64,000 nt of DNA from positions 40,957,627-41,021,626 of the forward strand of contig JACMZG010001908.1 in the NCBI GenBank assembly GCA_018340805.1. The letters run 5' to 3'. Below the pieces are notes generated by a model, which saw nothing but the letters and a program-made list of their open reading frames with translations, was not told the origin of the DNA and ran no database searches. This document shows positions 11,233-23,136 of the stretch, piece after piece (positions within the stretch are counted from its first letter, which is position 1; each line of letters opens with the position of its first letter). This stretch comes from Microvelia longipes. Lineage: Eukaryota > Arthropoda > Insecta > Hemiptera > Veliidae. Both the position numbers and the translations under genes were made by a program.

Positions 11233-14200
11233 CTAGCTCTTTTAGTAATTAATTCACATATTAAACTTCATTACGAAAACCAACCATTTTAATCAATAGG
11301 CATTTTATTGTATATAATTACTTTTATCTCGTTTGGTTATTTGAAATATTTTACTATCTACTTCAATTTAATGCTTAATCATTATTTTTGTATTATTGAG
11401 CAATTTTTTAATTTTCGACTTTGTTACTAAAAAAGTTTTTTAAATTAATATTTATTTTATTTTAGCTATAATGACCCCTAATATATTTTAAGAGCGGTTG
11501 TAACCTAACCATAATATATTACACTCCATTGAGAACATACAGTGAGGACTACTAATGTCCCTCTTCTTTAATTTTGAACCATTAGTCATAAATTAATAAT
11601 ACTTAGAGTACAATTTTAGTCTAAAAAGAACTTTTTGGTGGTGCAGTTAACGTCAGGTGCCTCTTCCAACACTTAATTCTAATTCAGTCTTGTATGGAAC
11701 ACACGAAGTTAATACTCCACCACAAAGAAGTTCCCTTTACACACAAAAACATATAACGGTTCAATATTTAAGGGGAGGGGGACTTTTGGCCCACCTTGTA
11801 TCGACTATATTATGACTATTATGGGATTGTCATTCTATACTGGGTGGAGCATTTAAGTTATACCAACATAGTTAGGGAAAAATACATAAGGGAAAAAATG
11901 GTCATATTGCATCGAAATAGTCTCTACCATAAGTTGACACATGCGAGATCAAATTTACCATTATTTTTTTCAAACTATTACCCAAATATGGTAATTTGGC
12001 TAGCATATTTAACTTTGAAAAGATAAATTAGGGCATACTACAATCCTATACCAATACAGTAATACTCTGGTAATTTTTCACCAAGTTATTATTACACATA
12101 TAATTTTTTTGTTAAAAGTCTCGTTTCTTGTAGGTTTGAACAAAAATTATGATATATGTCAAACAATAGTTCGGTTAGCATTATTGGAATATGGTGATAT
12201 TAGCATCAAAATTTTTAAGGATTTAATGTAATTTTCAAAACAGACCATTTTGTGGTTAACTCTAATTTAACATTTCAAACAACTATTTGGGTAATAGTTA
12301 TCAAAGAAATAATGATAAATCTAAACTTGCATGAGTTAAATTTTTGGAAGGAGAAACCATTTTTTAAAATCTGGGACCATGTTTTATTTATATTTTTAAG
12401 GTTGGTGCAACTGAAATGTTCAACTGGTACATGTGAAAAAGGAACTTATCTCCCACCATATTTTTTTCTAACAGCATCATACTCCCTCCAAAACGTTTGT
12501 CAACTAATGGTATATAAATTTGGTTAAAATTATACAGCCTAATGAAAAAGGTATATTCTCGAAATCGGTAATATTTTTGTTACCAAGCAATAGATGGAAA
12601 ACTTTGAATAAAAATAAACATTTTTGTAGAGAAAAACAAAAACAGTTTTTTCAAAGATATTACCAAATTGAAGAAGTGAAACTGCACAATGCTCTAAGTA
12701 CTTTCAAAAGGATCACTCTGAAAGTCTCTCAATGCCTTTGAAATAAAATTGCATGTATGCAAATAAAAAAATGCATAAGCATAAAGCTATGTTCCTAGAC
12801 AGAAACATAGCCTATTTCAATTCTTTGGAATCTTAAAACATTTTTGCAAGGTTTTGTGTAACCTCAAGAGTGTGTTAGGGTTAATAAATCAAAGGTTGTC
12901 GATGTTTCAAATTCAAACTATAGTTGCAAAGATACTCATGGTTTGTTAGCCGCAGCAATATCTGTATGTTTTTAAGGTTTTAGCCTGGACGAGTGAAACA
13001 GGACAATAAAGTTCTTCAAACTTGAAGAAAAATTATATTAAATTTTCCAATAGAGTTAACTTGTGTGAAATCTTTAATTATTATCTGGATGACACTTCAT
13101 AATACACCAGATAACTTCTACGCATAACTATTATTACAATAATGTAGTGCATTGAAAAAAGTAGGGAAAAACATGCCACTTTAATTACACCTTCATTTCA
13201 TTCCAACTTTATTTACATTTTTTTATCAGTTAATTATTAATAATTATAACATTTTAATGTATACATTTATTAGTTCGAAAATTGTTTATATCTATTTAAT
13301 AGATAGGCATTTTTTGACTATAATTATGAAGGCAAAAAACATACCTTGAATTCAATAAAGATGATTAAGTTAATAGTGGGAATTTTGAATTTTAATTATA
13401 ATCGATACATCACAAACAACTATTTCAGAGGCATATTAAAGTTCACCATAAAGTTGCATGGAGAAGGCGTATGTGCAGCAAACATTTTATTGCCTTTTTT
13501 TCTATTAACTAAAGCTCACTTTTAATTAAAAATAATTTACTGTATAGTAACATACAGTTAACGCAGAAAGCAAAAGAAATTAATTGGCATCACTTTAGTG
13601 TCCAATGACTCTTTAATTTTTTTTGGCTCAATATACACGACGCAGAAGATGACAGGATGGAAATATAGACCTTCACAAATGACAAGTACAATTTTCAACC
13701 AATCATGTTGAAATTGAATACTAATGTACCAGATGTACATTAGTGACTAAGCTTCATTTGAATACTAACTGCTTGACAAGCAGTTTTTGTTGTATCACTA
13801 GAGTTATGTAGCATCTACAGAGAAAGGTCAGTACTGTGCCACTGCTAGGTATATCACTTGACTTCATTTTCTAAAAGTAAGCACAGCAAATACGAAATTG
13901 GGAGGAAAAGTTACAGGATACCCCATACCTCTAATTCTATACCTAAGAACCAAAGATTATGTAGTATACCTAGATAGATCACTGTTGGTCTTTTTCACCC
14001 CAACAGATGGCGCTAGCTTAGACAGGCTTTTTAAGGATGATAGAAGAATGAATCAACTTTTATTATTAAAAGTGACAATATTATTTTTTTATATAAGCAC
14101 CTACAGTTTCAAATTAAGGAGCTTCAAAGCCAAACACAATTTCTTACATGTCTTAAACAGATGAAAAAGTTCAAAAAAAGTCACCAACAACCCTATACAT

Positions 14201-14891
14201 ATTATACATTTTTTAAAAGCCAATATTAAGCCACAAAAGAATTTGTTCATGATAAAATACATTCTGCGCTGACCTGTCACATTTCTTGATTGGCATATAT
14301 TTGTAACAAGCAATTATCACGAAGCTGCCATATTTACAATATTTAATGCAAAGAAGCAAAAAGAAAGGTTTACAATAATAAAAATTGTATCAATTATTAA
14401 AAAAATGTGTATATATATATTTCCGTTTATAATAAGCATAAATAATAGGACAATAAAAATGCTCAAGACTTTTCTTACAATAATTACATTAAAAAACAAC
14501 CATTTACAATAATTTAACAAAAATAAACACATTTTAATAAACAAAATAAAAAAATATTCAATAATTTTGTTAAAATATTCACATTAAAAAAATAAAATAA
14601 TCACTTAGAAAATTTAAGTCTCTAATGTACATATCTCTCTATAAATTTGTTATTTACTATATTTGTTTATATTATTCATGAAAAACATGCTAGTATAGTA
14701 TGACCAAAATGTAAAAAAAGAGTACGACTGAGAAAGCAGAAAGCCAAATATTATTTAATTTTACATTTGAAATTAAATCTAAATTTATAAATCCTACCTA
14801 TTGAAAGAACAATATTTCCCCAAAAAAAATATTGGCAAATAAGACTAGGGCCATAGAAGAGAAAAGTAGAAAGAGGGACTTGCTAATGAAG

Positions 14892-14893
<2 letters not shown>

Positions 14894-14940
<47 letters not shown>

Positions 14941-14945
14941 TAAAT
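14894..14945. repeat. (TA)n microsatellite
   Basis: About 50 bp of almost uninterrupted AT dinucleotide repeats. A spurious reading frame through it gives only an I-Y repeat. Confidence 0.95.
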
Positions 14946-16479
14946 TCCCTCCTTCTAGAAACCACCTCCTTCTTTTCATTACTCCAATCTCATAAGCTCA
15001 TTTTTTTTCATAAATTCACTAAAAAGAAGGAAAATGTGGACAATGGGAATTCAAAATTATGTATTATACTTAATAATATGTTAATACAAACTTCATCTTT
15101 TTAGCTTAACGCAGGTCCATCCCAATTGCACTTAATTTATCCTTAGTTTACAAAAGAACAATTAAAGAAATTTAATTTTAAAGGTGGGTTTAAGCTCATG
15201 AAGTTTTTTTCTGCGTTCCTGTTTTTTTAAAGTCTTTTCCCATTCATAAGTAATTTTACACGACCAATTTCACAATTACAAAAAGCATTCCAATAAAAAA
15301 GTGGTATAGCCGTTTGCTATAGATAATTTGTCTCTTACACCAAAATAATAAACTGTTAGCAAAAAATCAGGTAAAGGTAGTTTTTTACAACTATATCATG
15401 AAATTGCAATACTAATATCTAATAGGGGGAAGAACTCTTTATTTTATATCTTTTAATCTTAATTTTTTTTAAGTATAAACAATCAACTGGACCAAAGACT
15501 GAAATTGTAGAGCTCTGCAGGAGCATTTTTTATTCTTTAAGATGTAGTTAAACACTATTGGTAAAATATGAATCACTTAACCATTTACTTAAACATATTT
15601 TTTTTTCATTTTAACTATGTGAACTCTTAATCCACCTTATGACTAGATTTATTATAAAAAAAAAATAAAATAAATAATTTTAAAAAAATTATGAAATAGT
15701 TGTCAAACAATCCATACAATTCTGAAAAAACATGTTTATTATAAAGTAATATTTCAAATCATTTTGTTACAACATAATATTTCAAATCATGTTTGGTACA
15801 ACATAATATTCCAAATCAAGCCCAGTAAATTTATTGGGCTATTATTTTTCCCAAAAAAAACTTTTTTTAATTCTAATATCCATAATGTGCCACATCTTCA
15901 ACATTAAAGACATCATTAAAGACTTTTAAAGACATAAAATAACTAACAATAATTTAAGTAAGATGTAAAGACAATCTTACTTGAATTATTGTTAAATAAA
16001 TAAATTTTTGGTTATGTCATTTTAGTCAAATTAAACAACACTTGTACGGAGATGACTACATTTTTTGTTTAATTTATTTTTAACACGTTTAAAAATATTT
16101 TATTATTTTATTATTATTTTTTTTATTTTGTTTTTTACAATGAGAAAGTTAATTTGTCAAATAAGTGTGTCTAGTAGCCAGCTTTGCATTTTTAATAGCC
16201 AGCTATAGCACTGATTAATCCAATTTAAACAAACCCAGGCATAAATTGAATCAATGCCCAACTCAAGTTTAACTTCGGTAGCTCAAAGCTGCCAAAACAT
16301 AATTATATTTTTTAAAAACGTTATTATGTTTTTTAAAATTCATTTTAAAAAAAGCCTAAATATCTGTCAGATATTAAGATAAAATTGAATTAGACCAAGT
16401 GGAACATTTTGGTAAACACTTTTGGTAACTTTAATATCTTAAATTATAGCATTACCATAATAGAGTAAAGTAATATATA

Positions 16480-17800
16480 TACCAAGTAGGGAAACAAATG
16501 CAATTTTTGTGAGACATGGCATGCAGTTCATATTTTGTATACCAGGGAGTTGGCTAAAATTTTGAAATGGGCGTAGCTATCTTGTTTTACTATTTTAAAT
16601 GTTAACAAACTATTCATGGCACACAGCATTTTGTTTGTATAGCATTTCTTTTAACATTTTTATAATTTAATTAAGAAATATTTTTTCACACCCATTTGGG
16701 GTTCTTAGTAATTCTTTAAGTATAAGACTTGTTTAAATTTATATCATTTGATACTACCGAGTTTTGCAAAACATGAATAGTTGACACAATATAATTGTGC
16801 GAGAGACACCTAGGAAATGTAACAAGCAAAATGCAATGCTACATCTGGGAACTGTTCCATCATTTGACATTCGTCATCATTGATGGCTCAACATAATGTC
16901 ATGTCCCACTCTGTTTCGTTACGTCTAACTCATCAGGGCACCGACAGAGCCTGAACTCACTCTGACCTTCAATTAATTCCGAAGAATATAATGTGAAGTA
17001 CTTACCAGAGACGAGCGGTGCTCTCTTACCACCATCATGCATGGCAAGCAAAACATATATCATTTGATACTACCGAGTTTTGCAAAACATGAATAGTTGA
17101 CACAATATAATTGTGCGAGAGACACCTAGGAAATGTAACAAGCAAAATGCAATGCTACATCTGGGAACTGTTCCATCATTCGACATTCGTCATCATTGAT
17201 GGCTCAACATAATGTCATGTCCCACTCTGTTTCGTTACGTCTAACTCATCAGGGCACCGACAGAGCCTGAACTCACTCTGACCTTCAATTAATCCGAAGG
17301 CCCGTGTCTGGTAAGTACTTCACATTATATTCTTCGGAATTAATTGAAGGTCAGAGTGAGTTCAGGCTCTGTCGGTGCCCTGATGAGTTAGACGTACAAA
17401 GAACAGAGTGGGACATGATATTATGTTGAGCCATCAATGATGACGAATGTCGAATGATGGAACAGTTCCCAGATGTAGCATTGCATTTTGCTTGTTACAT
17501 TTCCTAGGTGTCTCTCGCACAATTATATTGTGTCTTGTTTAAATTACTTGAAACAAGTGGCTAATGCAAACATTTTTGTATAAGCTTTTTTGTAATTTTT
17601 TGCATAAGCCACTGATTAATTTTGAATTACTGGTTGATATTACTATACGGCATAAGCCAATTTTTGTATTTTTCAAACTATCACAAAATGTGCAATTCAC
17701 CATTATTATAGTCCATATTTTTTTTTTATTAATTTATTATAATAACTATTTTATGGAATTGAATAAAAATGTTTTGGGCACAAATATTAAAGTATGAAAA
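16480..17800 (+). repeat. Dispersed repeat interrupted by a foldback element
   Basis: 16480-16740 (ACCAAGTAGGGAAACAAATG) resembles 32277-32520. Sequence resuming after 17534 (TTACTTGAAACAAGTGGCTAAT) resembles 32540-32570. The two halves are thus one older repeat, split by the foldback block at 16742-17534. The intact relative is in ZYG11 intron 1. No coding capacity is recognised. Confidence 0.55.
16742..17534. mobile_element. Foldback element cluster: two direct copies plus one inverted copy
   Basis: A unit of about 250 bp starts ATCATTTGATACTACCGAG and contains GTTGACACAATATAATTGTG and GAGAGACACCTAGGAAATG. It occurs at 16742-16990 and again, nearly identical, at 17056-17292. A third copy follows in inverted orientation at 17310-17534, ending CAATTATATTGTGTC. 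A spacer (ACCAGAGACGAGCGGTGCTC) separates copies 1 and 2. The block is bordered on both sides by CTTGTTTAAATT, a possible target duplication of about 12 bp. Copies are very similar to each other, which suggests recent duplication. No transposase is visible. Confidence 0.7.
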
Positions 17801-18464
17801 CACGCTAAAAACTAAAACTCACCTAATGTTACCAATGTTGCTAATAAAATTAAAAACAAAAAAGGTAATTCTTAAGAAGGTGATGCACAGATATTCCAGT
17901 TTTTTTATTTTGAGCCTGTTGTCAGCTAATCACTCATGACTTATTTTTATTATGTGAGTTATTATAAGAATTTCCCTACTTGGTTTATCTATTATTTTAC
18001 CACAGATCATTACATAATACTAACTATTTTGGAAACTAGATTGAACCTAAGAAATTTTACACCAAAATTACCAAATGTCATTAATTTTTTAACCATGCTA
18101 TTTTTTACTATATCAAAGAATTTTGTTAAAAATACTTGTTCTTGTCGTTTTGGACAAACATGTTATATATATGTCATAAAAATAGCTTGGTGAAAAAATA
18201 CCAGAATATAGCAATATTGGTATCAATTTTCTTAAGATTCACTGAAGTTACCAAAACAGTCAATATCGTGGTAAGCCAATGGTATGCTGTAATTTAACTT
18301 TTTAAAGTTACCAAAAGTGGTAAAAAATTACCTTACTTGAGTAATTTTGCACGAGTCAACTTACTGAGGATAGATACAATTTTCAAAAGTCTAGGACCCT
18401 GTTTTCCCCATATTTTGAAGAAATTTTCTGAATAACCAAAGTCGGAAATTCTGTCACTTATCTA

Positions 18465-18680
18465 TTAGTTACAGAATTTGTTTTTGTCACTCAACTATAA
18501 GTGACAGAAATTGTTTGTCACTCAACTATAAGTGACAGAATCTTATAGGCTTATAAGAGATGAAAAGAACAATATGATTATTCCATTGACTCCAAACAGT
18601 TCCAGAATAATATGACAATTCTATTGACTCCAAACAGTCCCAGAACAATATAATTATTCTACTGACTCTAAACAGTCCCA
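18465..18680. repeat. Two small tandem repeat arrays
   Basis: 18468-18540 holds alternating TGTCACT-CAACTATAAGTGACAGA units, which are also self-complementary (TCTGTCACTT and AAGTGACAGA). 18569-18680 holds about three copies of a roughly 39-bp unit containing CATTGACTCCAAACAGT and ATAATATGA-like sequence. Function unknown. Confidence 0.7.
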
Positions 18681-19048
18681 TTACTTCTTGGCATTATTTA
18701 CCTTATTCAACAAAGACATTAATTATAATTCTTAGCAGAATACAATAAAAACGCAACAACTATAAACATCTTTAAAATATCTGTTATAAAAACTGAATAT
18801 ACAATCAAATATTTACATTATACAATAATATTTGTTTCTATATTTATTTTAAAAATAAAGTAAAAAACTTGAATAAAGTGCCAAATAGTGATGGCTATAT
18901 TATCAACAGGTAGTGTAAGTCAAAATACACCAAATGACAAAATAACCAATGGAGGAGTGGGTGTGGAATGAGATTGAACATGTCATAAACAAAGGGATAA
19001 GCCTTCTCGAAGTTAGTTCTTCTCACAATTTAAGGCCTTGTTCAAATT

Positions 19049-19103
19049 ATTGCCCCAAACTGGCCTTGACTCTACTCCTCAGCAATCGAGTCAAGGCCAG
19101 TTT
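19049..19103. repeat. Inverted repeat
   Basis: AACTGGCCTTGACTC is mirrored by GAGTCAAGGCCAGTT with a spacer of about 20 bp, forming a strong hairpin. It may be the remnant of a small foldback element. Confidence 0.6.
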
Positions 19104-20704
19104 CTTCATCTTATTAGATAAAGATAATTCATTTAGAACCAGTCCTGGTCCAGTATTTTAAGGACCAAAAAAAAAGATTAATTAGTTTATATGTTAGGCC
19201 CAAAAAGATAAAACAAAACATAGTAAAAACAGAAAACCAAGTAATTTCATCACTATTTGTTTCATCTCCCACCCACAGCCAGCCAGACAATACTTACCTT
19301 TATTCAAGTTAATTTCTTAGTATTTATTTAAATTAAATTTATACACATTTGAAGAAGAAATAACAAATTTCACATAATTTGGAATAATTTTTGACACTCC
19401 ACTATATGTAGCAGGTCCTAGTAAATTTAATATTCTACTACAAATTTAAAAAATAAATACTCCAATACAATTCAATAGAACAACCCAGAAAAGATTGATA
19501 GGATCATATCATTTAAGGTTATCTTATTAAAGAAATTGTATACTTTGAAAGAGCCATTTTGCAGCTATGTAGAGGTATCGAATAAACTGGAACCAATACC
19601 TCAAGTAGCTTTACATTTATCTAATGACTCAAAGAATTGGTACGCAGTCTCCCCAAATTCTTCTATCTACTATTTACCTTATTTAAAGTCACAATAATAC
19701 ATGACAATGCCAGATAATTTAATTTAGAAAATGGAATCAGAAATACAATAAGCATATTGCTCAATGGATATGCTGATAATGCACTGTGAATCATTTACAC
19801 AGTATAATATGCTACAAAGCTACTGATGTTTAAAATCATGCAAATAAAATAATAGCATGCCTTATTTTACTCATTTTGGTCTCATAAAAATTATATTATA
19901 GAGGTTTCTCAAAAGATTATTAAAAAAATATTGTTTATTAATATTGGACAAGCCAATTCAGAAAATCTACAGAACACTGGAGCAAAATAAATAAATAAAA
20001 AAATAAGTTTCAGTGAAGTTTCATAAGAAAAAAAAAACTTTTTTATTTAAAAACTTGTACCTGGATAAATTTCTGAAATCAACTGAATAAAAAAAAAGAA
20101 TAACTCGCTTTAAAATAACCAAAACAAGAAGATTAAGTATAGTTTAAATTTATAAATGATAATGATAAAGGATTTGATAGAGATAGTAGATGTAAAGGAG
20201 AGAGAGTGAAGCGGTTAGCAAGTGGTGGTTATAGTGAGTGAGTTTTGACTGAGATTCACTAGGTTTACATCAATGTGGACTAAAAATACCATAAGGTCAG
20301 CTTGCAACATTCATGTCTTTATTTCCATATGTCCTATAACACAAAATAAATTTGCTGAACAATTAATCAACAAGTAATAAACCAAATCTAAACACCGAAC
20401 ATCATCCTTGAAAATATGAGTATGGACTTAACCACTAGATTATAAATCAGATATACATTGCATTAAAATGCACAAATTACACCAGTTAACTAAACAAGAG
20501 GCATCCTTAAACTCTTATTTACATCCTAAACAAGAGGCCTTCAGACTCTTGGCTGCTCTTGAGTGTCGGCACTGGGTTAATGACATCATACACATTTCAT
20601 AAACAATAGTGTTCTGAACATTAATGAGGTTGATTTTCTAAATGAATGATCTATCTATGATAGATACGTCTACGGAACAAACTTGTACATGCATACATAC
20701 ACAA

Positions 20705-20820
<116 letters not shown>

Positions 20821-21103
20821 CTTGATCAGTGATTCTCTCTTTTAAAAAACAACCTCCCCCATGACCCGAACTTATACACTCATTTTTCCTTAGTAAATTT
20901 GCTAAAAATAACATTTCTTGTAATGATTCTCATTAGCTTTGGTTAAGGCACTCATATAATAAACAGAAGTAATAAAAATAAATAATATGTGTATTCAAAA
21001 GTTAAACTTATTGTATGAAAAGAATAAATCAAAAATACATTAAAGTAATAATGCACACAAAAAGAAGTTAGTTTAAAAATAATAATTTATCAATAGACAA
21101 TTA

Positions 21104-21946
21104 CAGTCGGACCTCCATATAACGAACTTCTATACAACGAAAGTCTCTATGTAACGAATTTTTTTACGTTCCCTTGAATTTTGTGTTTAAAAGTGTTTCT
21201 ATTTAACAAAAAAAAAATTCTATATAACGAACAAAATTCTCAGAAATAAAGATAAAGACAAGACCCGCAAACTTTCAAGGAATTGACCGAAACGGCACTT
21301 CTGTTTTCTGTAATTTCCCAGAACAATTATTTATTGATTCTCGCCCTGCCTTACTTAATTTTGCGAACTCTTTCTTTACAATTTTCTATGAAATTAGGAT
21401 TAACATAGCATAGAACTAAAAATCTTTCAGTTTTAATTTGGTATTCGGTCTGACCAGTTCGTTTGTGAAACATTTTATTTGTTTGTAAATCGAGTTTATT
21501 AAAATGTCAATACGGAAATCGCTGTCCCTTTCTGAAAAAATCTATTTATTAAAAGATTCTGACGAAGGAATCAAAAACAAAGACATGTCTCTGAAGTATA
21601 AAATCGCTCCTAGTTCTATATCAACAATTTAAAAAAAAATCGGGAATCTATACTCAGGTTATACGAAACGAGTGGCGATTTAAAACAAAGTTCTCGAGAC
21701 ATTGATGACGCAATTTTACAGTGGGTGACAATGTTAAGGGACAAAAATATGCCTGTGACAGGACCGCTAATAAAAGAAAAAGCTGCTAAATATGCAACTA
21801 TGAGGTTATTATTTATCCTATAAATCTATTAAAATATCATAAAATAGTACAGAGTTATTTATTTTTTCAATTTCTATACAACGAAGTTTCTATATAACGA
21901 ATTTTTTCTCGTGAACCTTTAAGTTCGTTATATAGAGGTCCGACTG
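21104..21946 (+). mobile_element. Tigger/pogo-type DNA transposon relic
   Basis: Terminal inverted repeats begin CAGTCGGACCTCCATATAAC and end GGTCCGACTG, flanked by TA on both sides, as expected for the Tc1-mariner superfamily. Inside, an ATG at 21504 opens 42 codons (MSIRKSLSLSEKIYLLKDSD), then a TAA at 21630. A shifted frame continues with GDLKQSSRDIDDAILQWV and MPVTGPLIKEKAAKYA, to about 21803. These match the N-terminal psq-like helix-turn-helix and the CENP-B-type HTH of Tigger transposases. The DDE catalytic part is deleted. It is a dead, internally deleted copy, 275 bp beyond the ZYG11 stop codon. Confidence 0.85.
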
Positions 21947-22004
21947 TAATTTAATATGATATGTTTCAGTCTAGGGACACAAAAACCATAGTCAGCCAAC
22001 CATA

Positions 22005-22212
22005 GTATTTATAGTTAAAAAAAAGTACCGTAGTTTATAAAATACAGTCATAATAGGTTGACAACATTCAAAAATAATACGAGAGAGCCAATGAGGTTAG
22101 TCCTGGATGTTAAACCACACCCAAAATTTTATATTGAACTAACCCTATTGGTTCCTCAACACTATTTTTCCATGCTGTCAACTTATTCTAACCGTGTGCA
22201 ATAATTTATTAT
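22005..22212. mobile_element. MITE copy 1, abutting the ZYG11 3' end
   Basis: Shares AAACCACACCCAAAATTT, CTATTGGTTCCTCAACAC and TGCTGTCAACTTATTCTAAC with copies at 24.4 and 32.8 kb. The outer parts are inverted repeats (GTCATAATAGGTTGACAAC against GTTGAC-type sequence at the other end). It ends within about 10 bp of the ZYG11 stop codon. Confidence 0.6.
22205..22210 (-). terminator. Candidate polyadenylation signal of ZYG11
   Basis: The minus strand reads AATAAA only about 10 nt after the TGA at 22221-22223, at the border of the MITE. Use of this signal would give a very short 3' UTR. Inferred from sequence only. Confidence 0.35.
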
Positions 22213-22220
22213 ATTCTTAC

Positions 22221-23102
22221 TCACTCTAATAACTTCTGTATTTCTACAGCTATTTTAGTAACTCTAACGTCTAATGTCTGACTCTGGCACATCTCATTCA
22301 ATACTTCACTTCCCTCTTCTGATTGCAACATTGGGCAGTACCTTTGAGCTGCAATCATAAAAAAAGACAAAATAAGCAAACAGTTTCTACATTCAACTTA
22401 ACAATGGAATAAAAGAAAACTGATAGGTTAAGAAAAGCTGAAATAATAGTGGGGTGTAACCTAACCTAAGATTAGTTTAGTCACAAAAGAATAAAAAATT
22501 GTCTCCATAGTTAATTGTTGTTGATTTGTAATAAAGCAGAGTGCTTCACCCTAACATGAATCCATCATTATTGCCTATGTAACAATTAAGAAAATAAAAG
22601 TACAAAAATGAAATAAAACAAAGTTGAAATCAAATATAAAGAACAAACAATAACTACATTTGGAAAGAGTTTTGTATTCTTTTTGTTCTATTATAATGCA
22701 CTTCGCTCATGATTAATAACATCAAAGATAAGTAAGGTTAGAAGTAGTCCTAAAAGTTGTTTTAGTAGGACTCTTTAGTCCTAATGGTAAGGGGCAGGCA
22801 CTGTCATCTCTAAATGTAATTGTAAAGTAGATAAGCTTATACTTCAAATCCGGAACCTGGTAATTGAATGATGCAATTTCTACAGTCTTTCTGAATGATA
22901 AACAAAAATTAGTTATTATTTTTAAAAAAATGTTAAAATGTAACTTACGATTCTTAGTGCAAACATGATGAATGGCCCAAACAGCCCATAGTTGAACTTG
23001 TGGAGCATCATTGCACTCTAATAATGATATAAATGGATAGAAAGACCTGTCAATGACATAAAAATACAGTAAAATTATAACTATTGAATATATATATAAT
23101 AT

Positions 23103-23136
<34 letters not shown>

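Noticed and set aside
12252..12741. Two overlapping plus-strand frames of 91 and 73 codons
   Set aside because: AT-driven composition (K, F, I, L), no recognisable motif and no splice partners. Judged chance.
13898..14164. 88-codon plus-strand frame MGGKVTGYPIPLILYL
   Set aside because: Looks more protein-like than its neighbours at first, but there is no family match, it overlaps an opposite frame of similar length and has no flanking exons.
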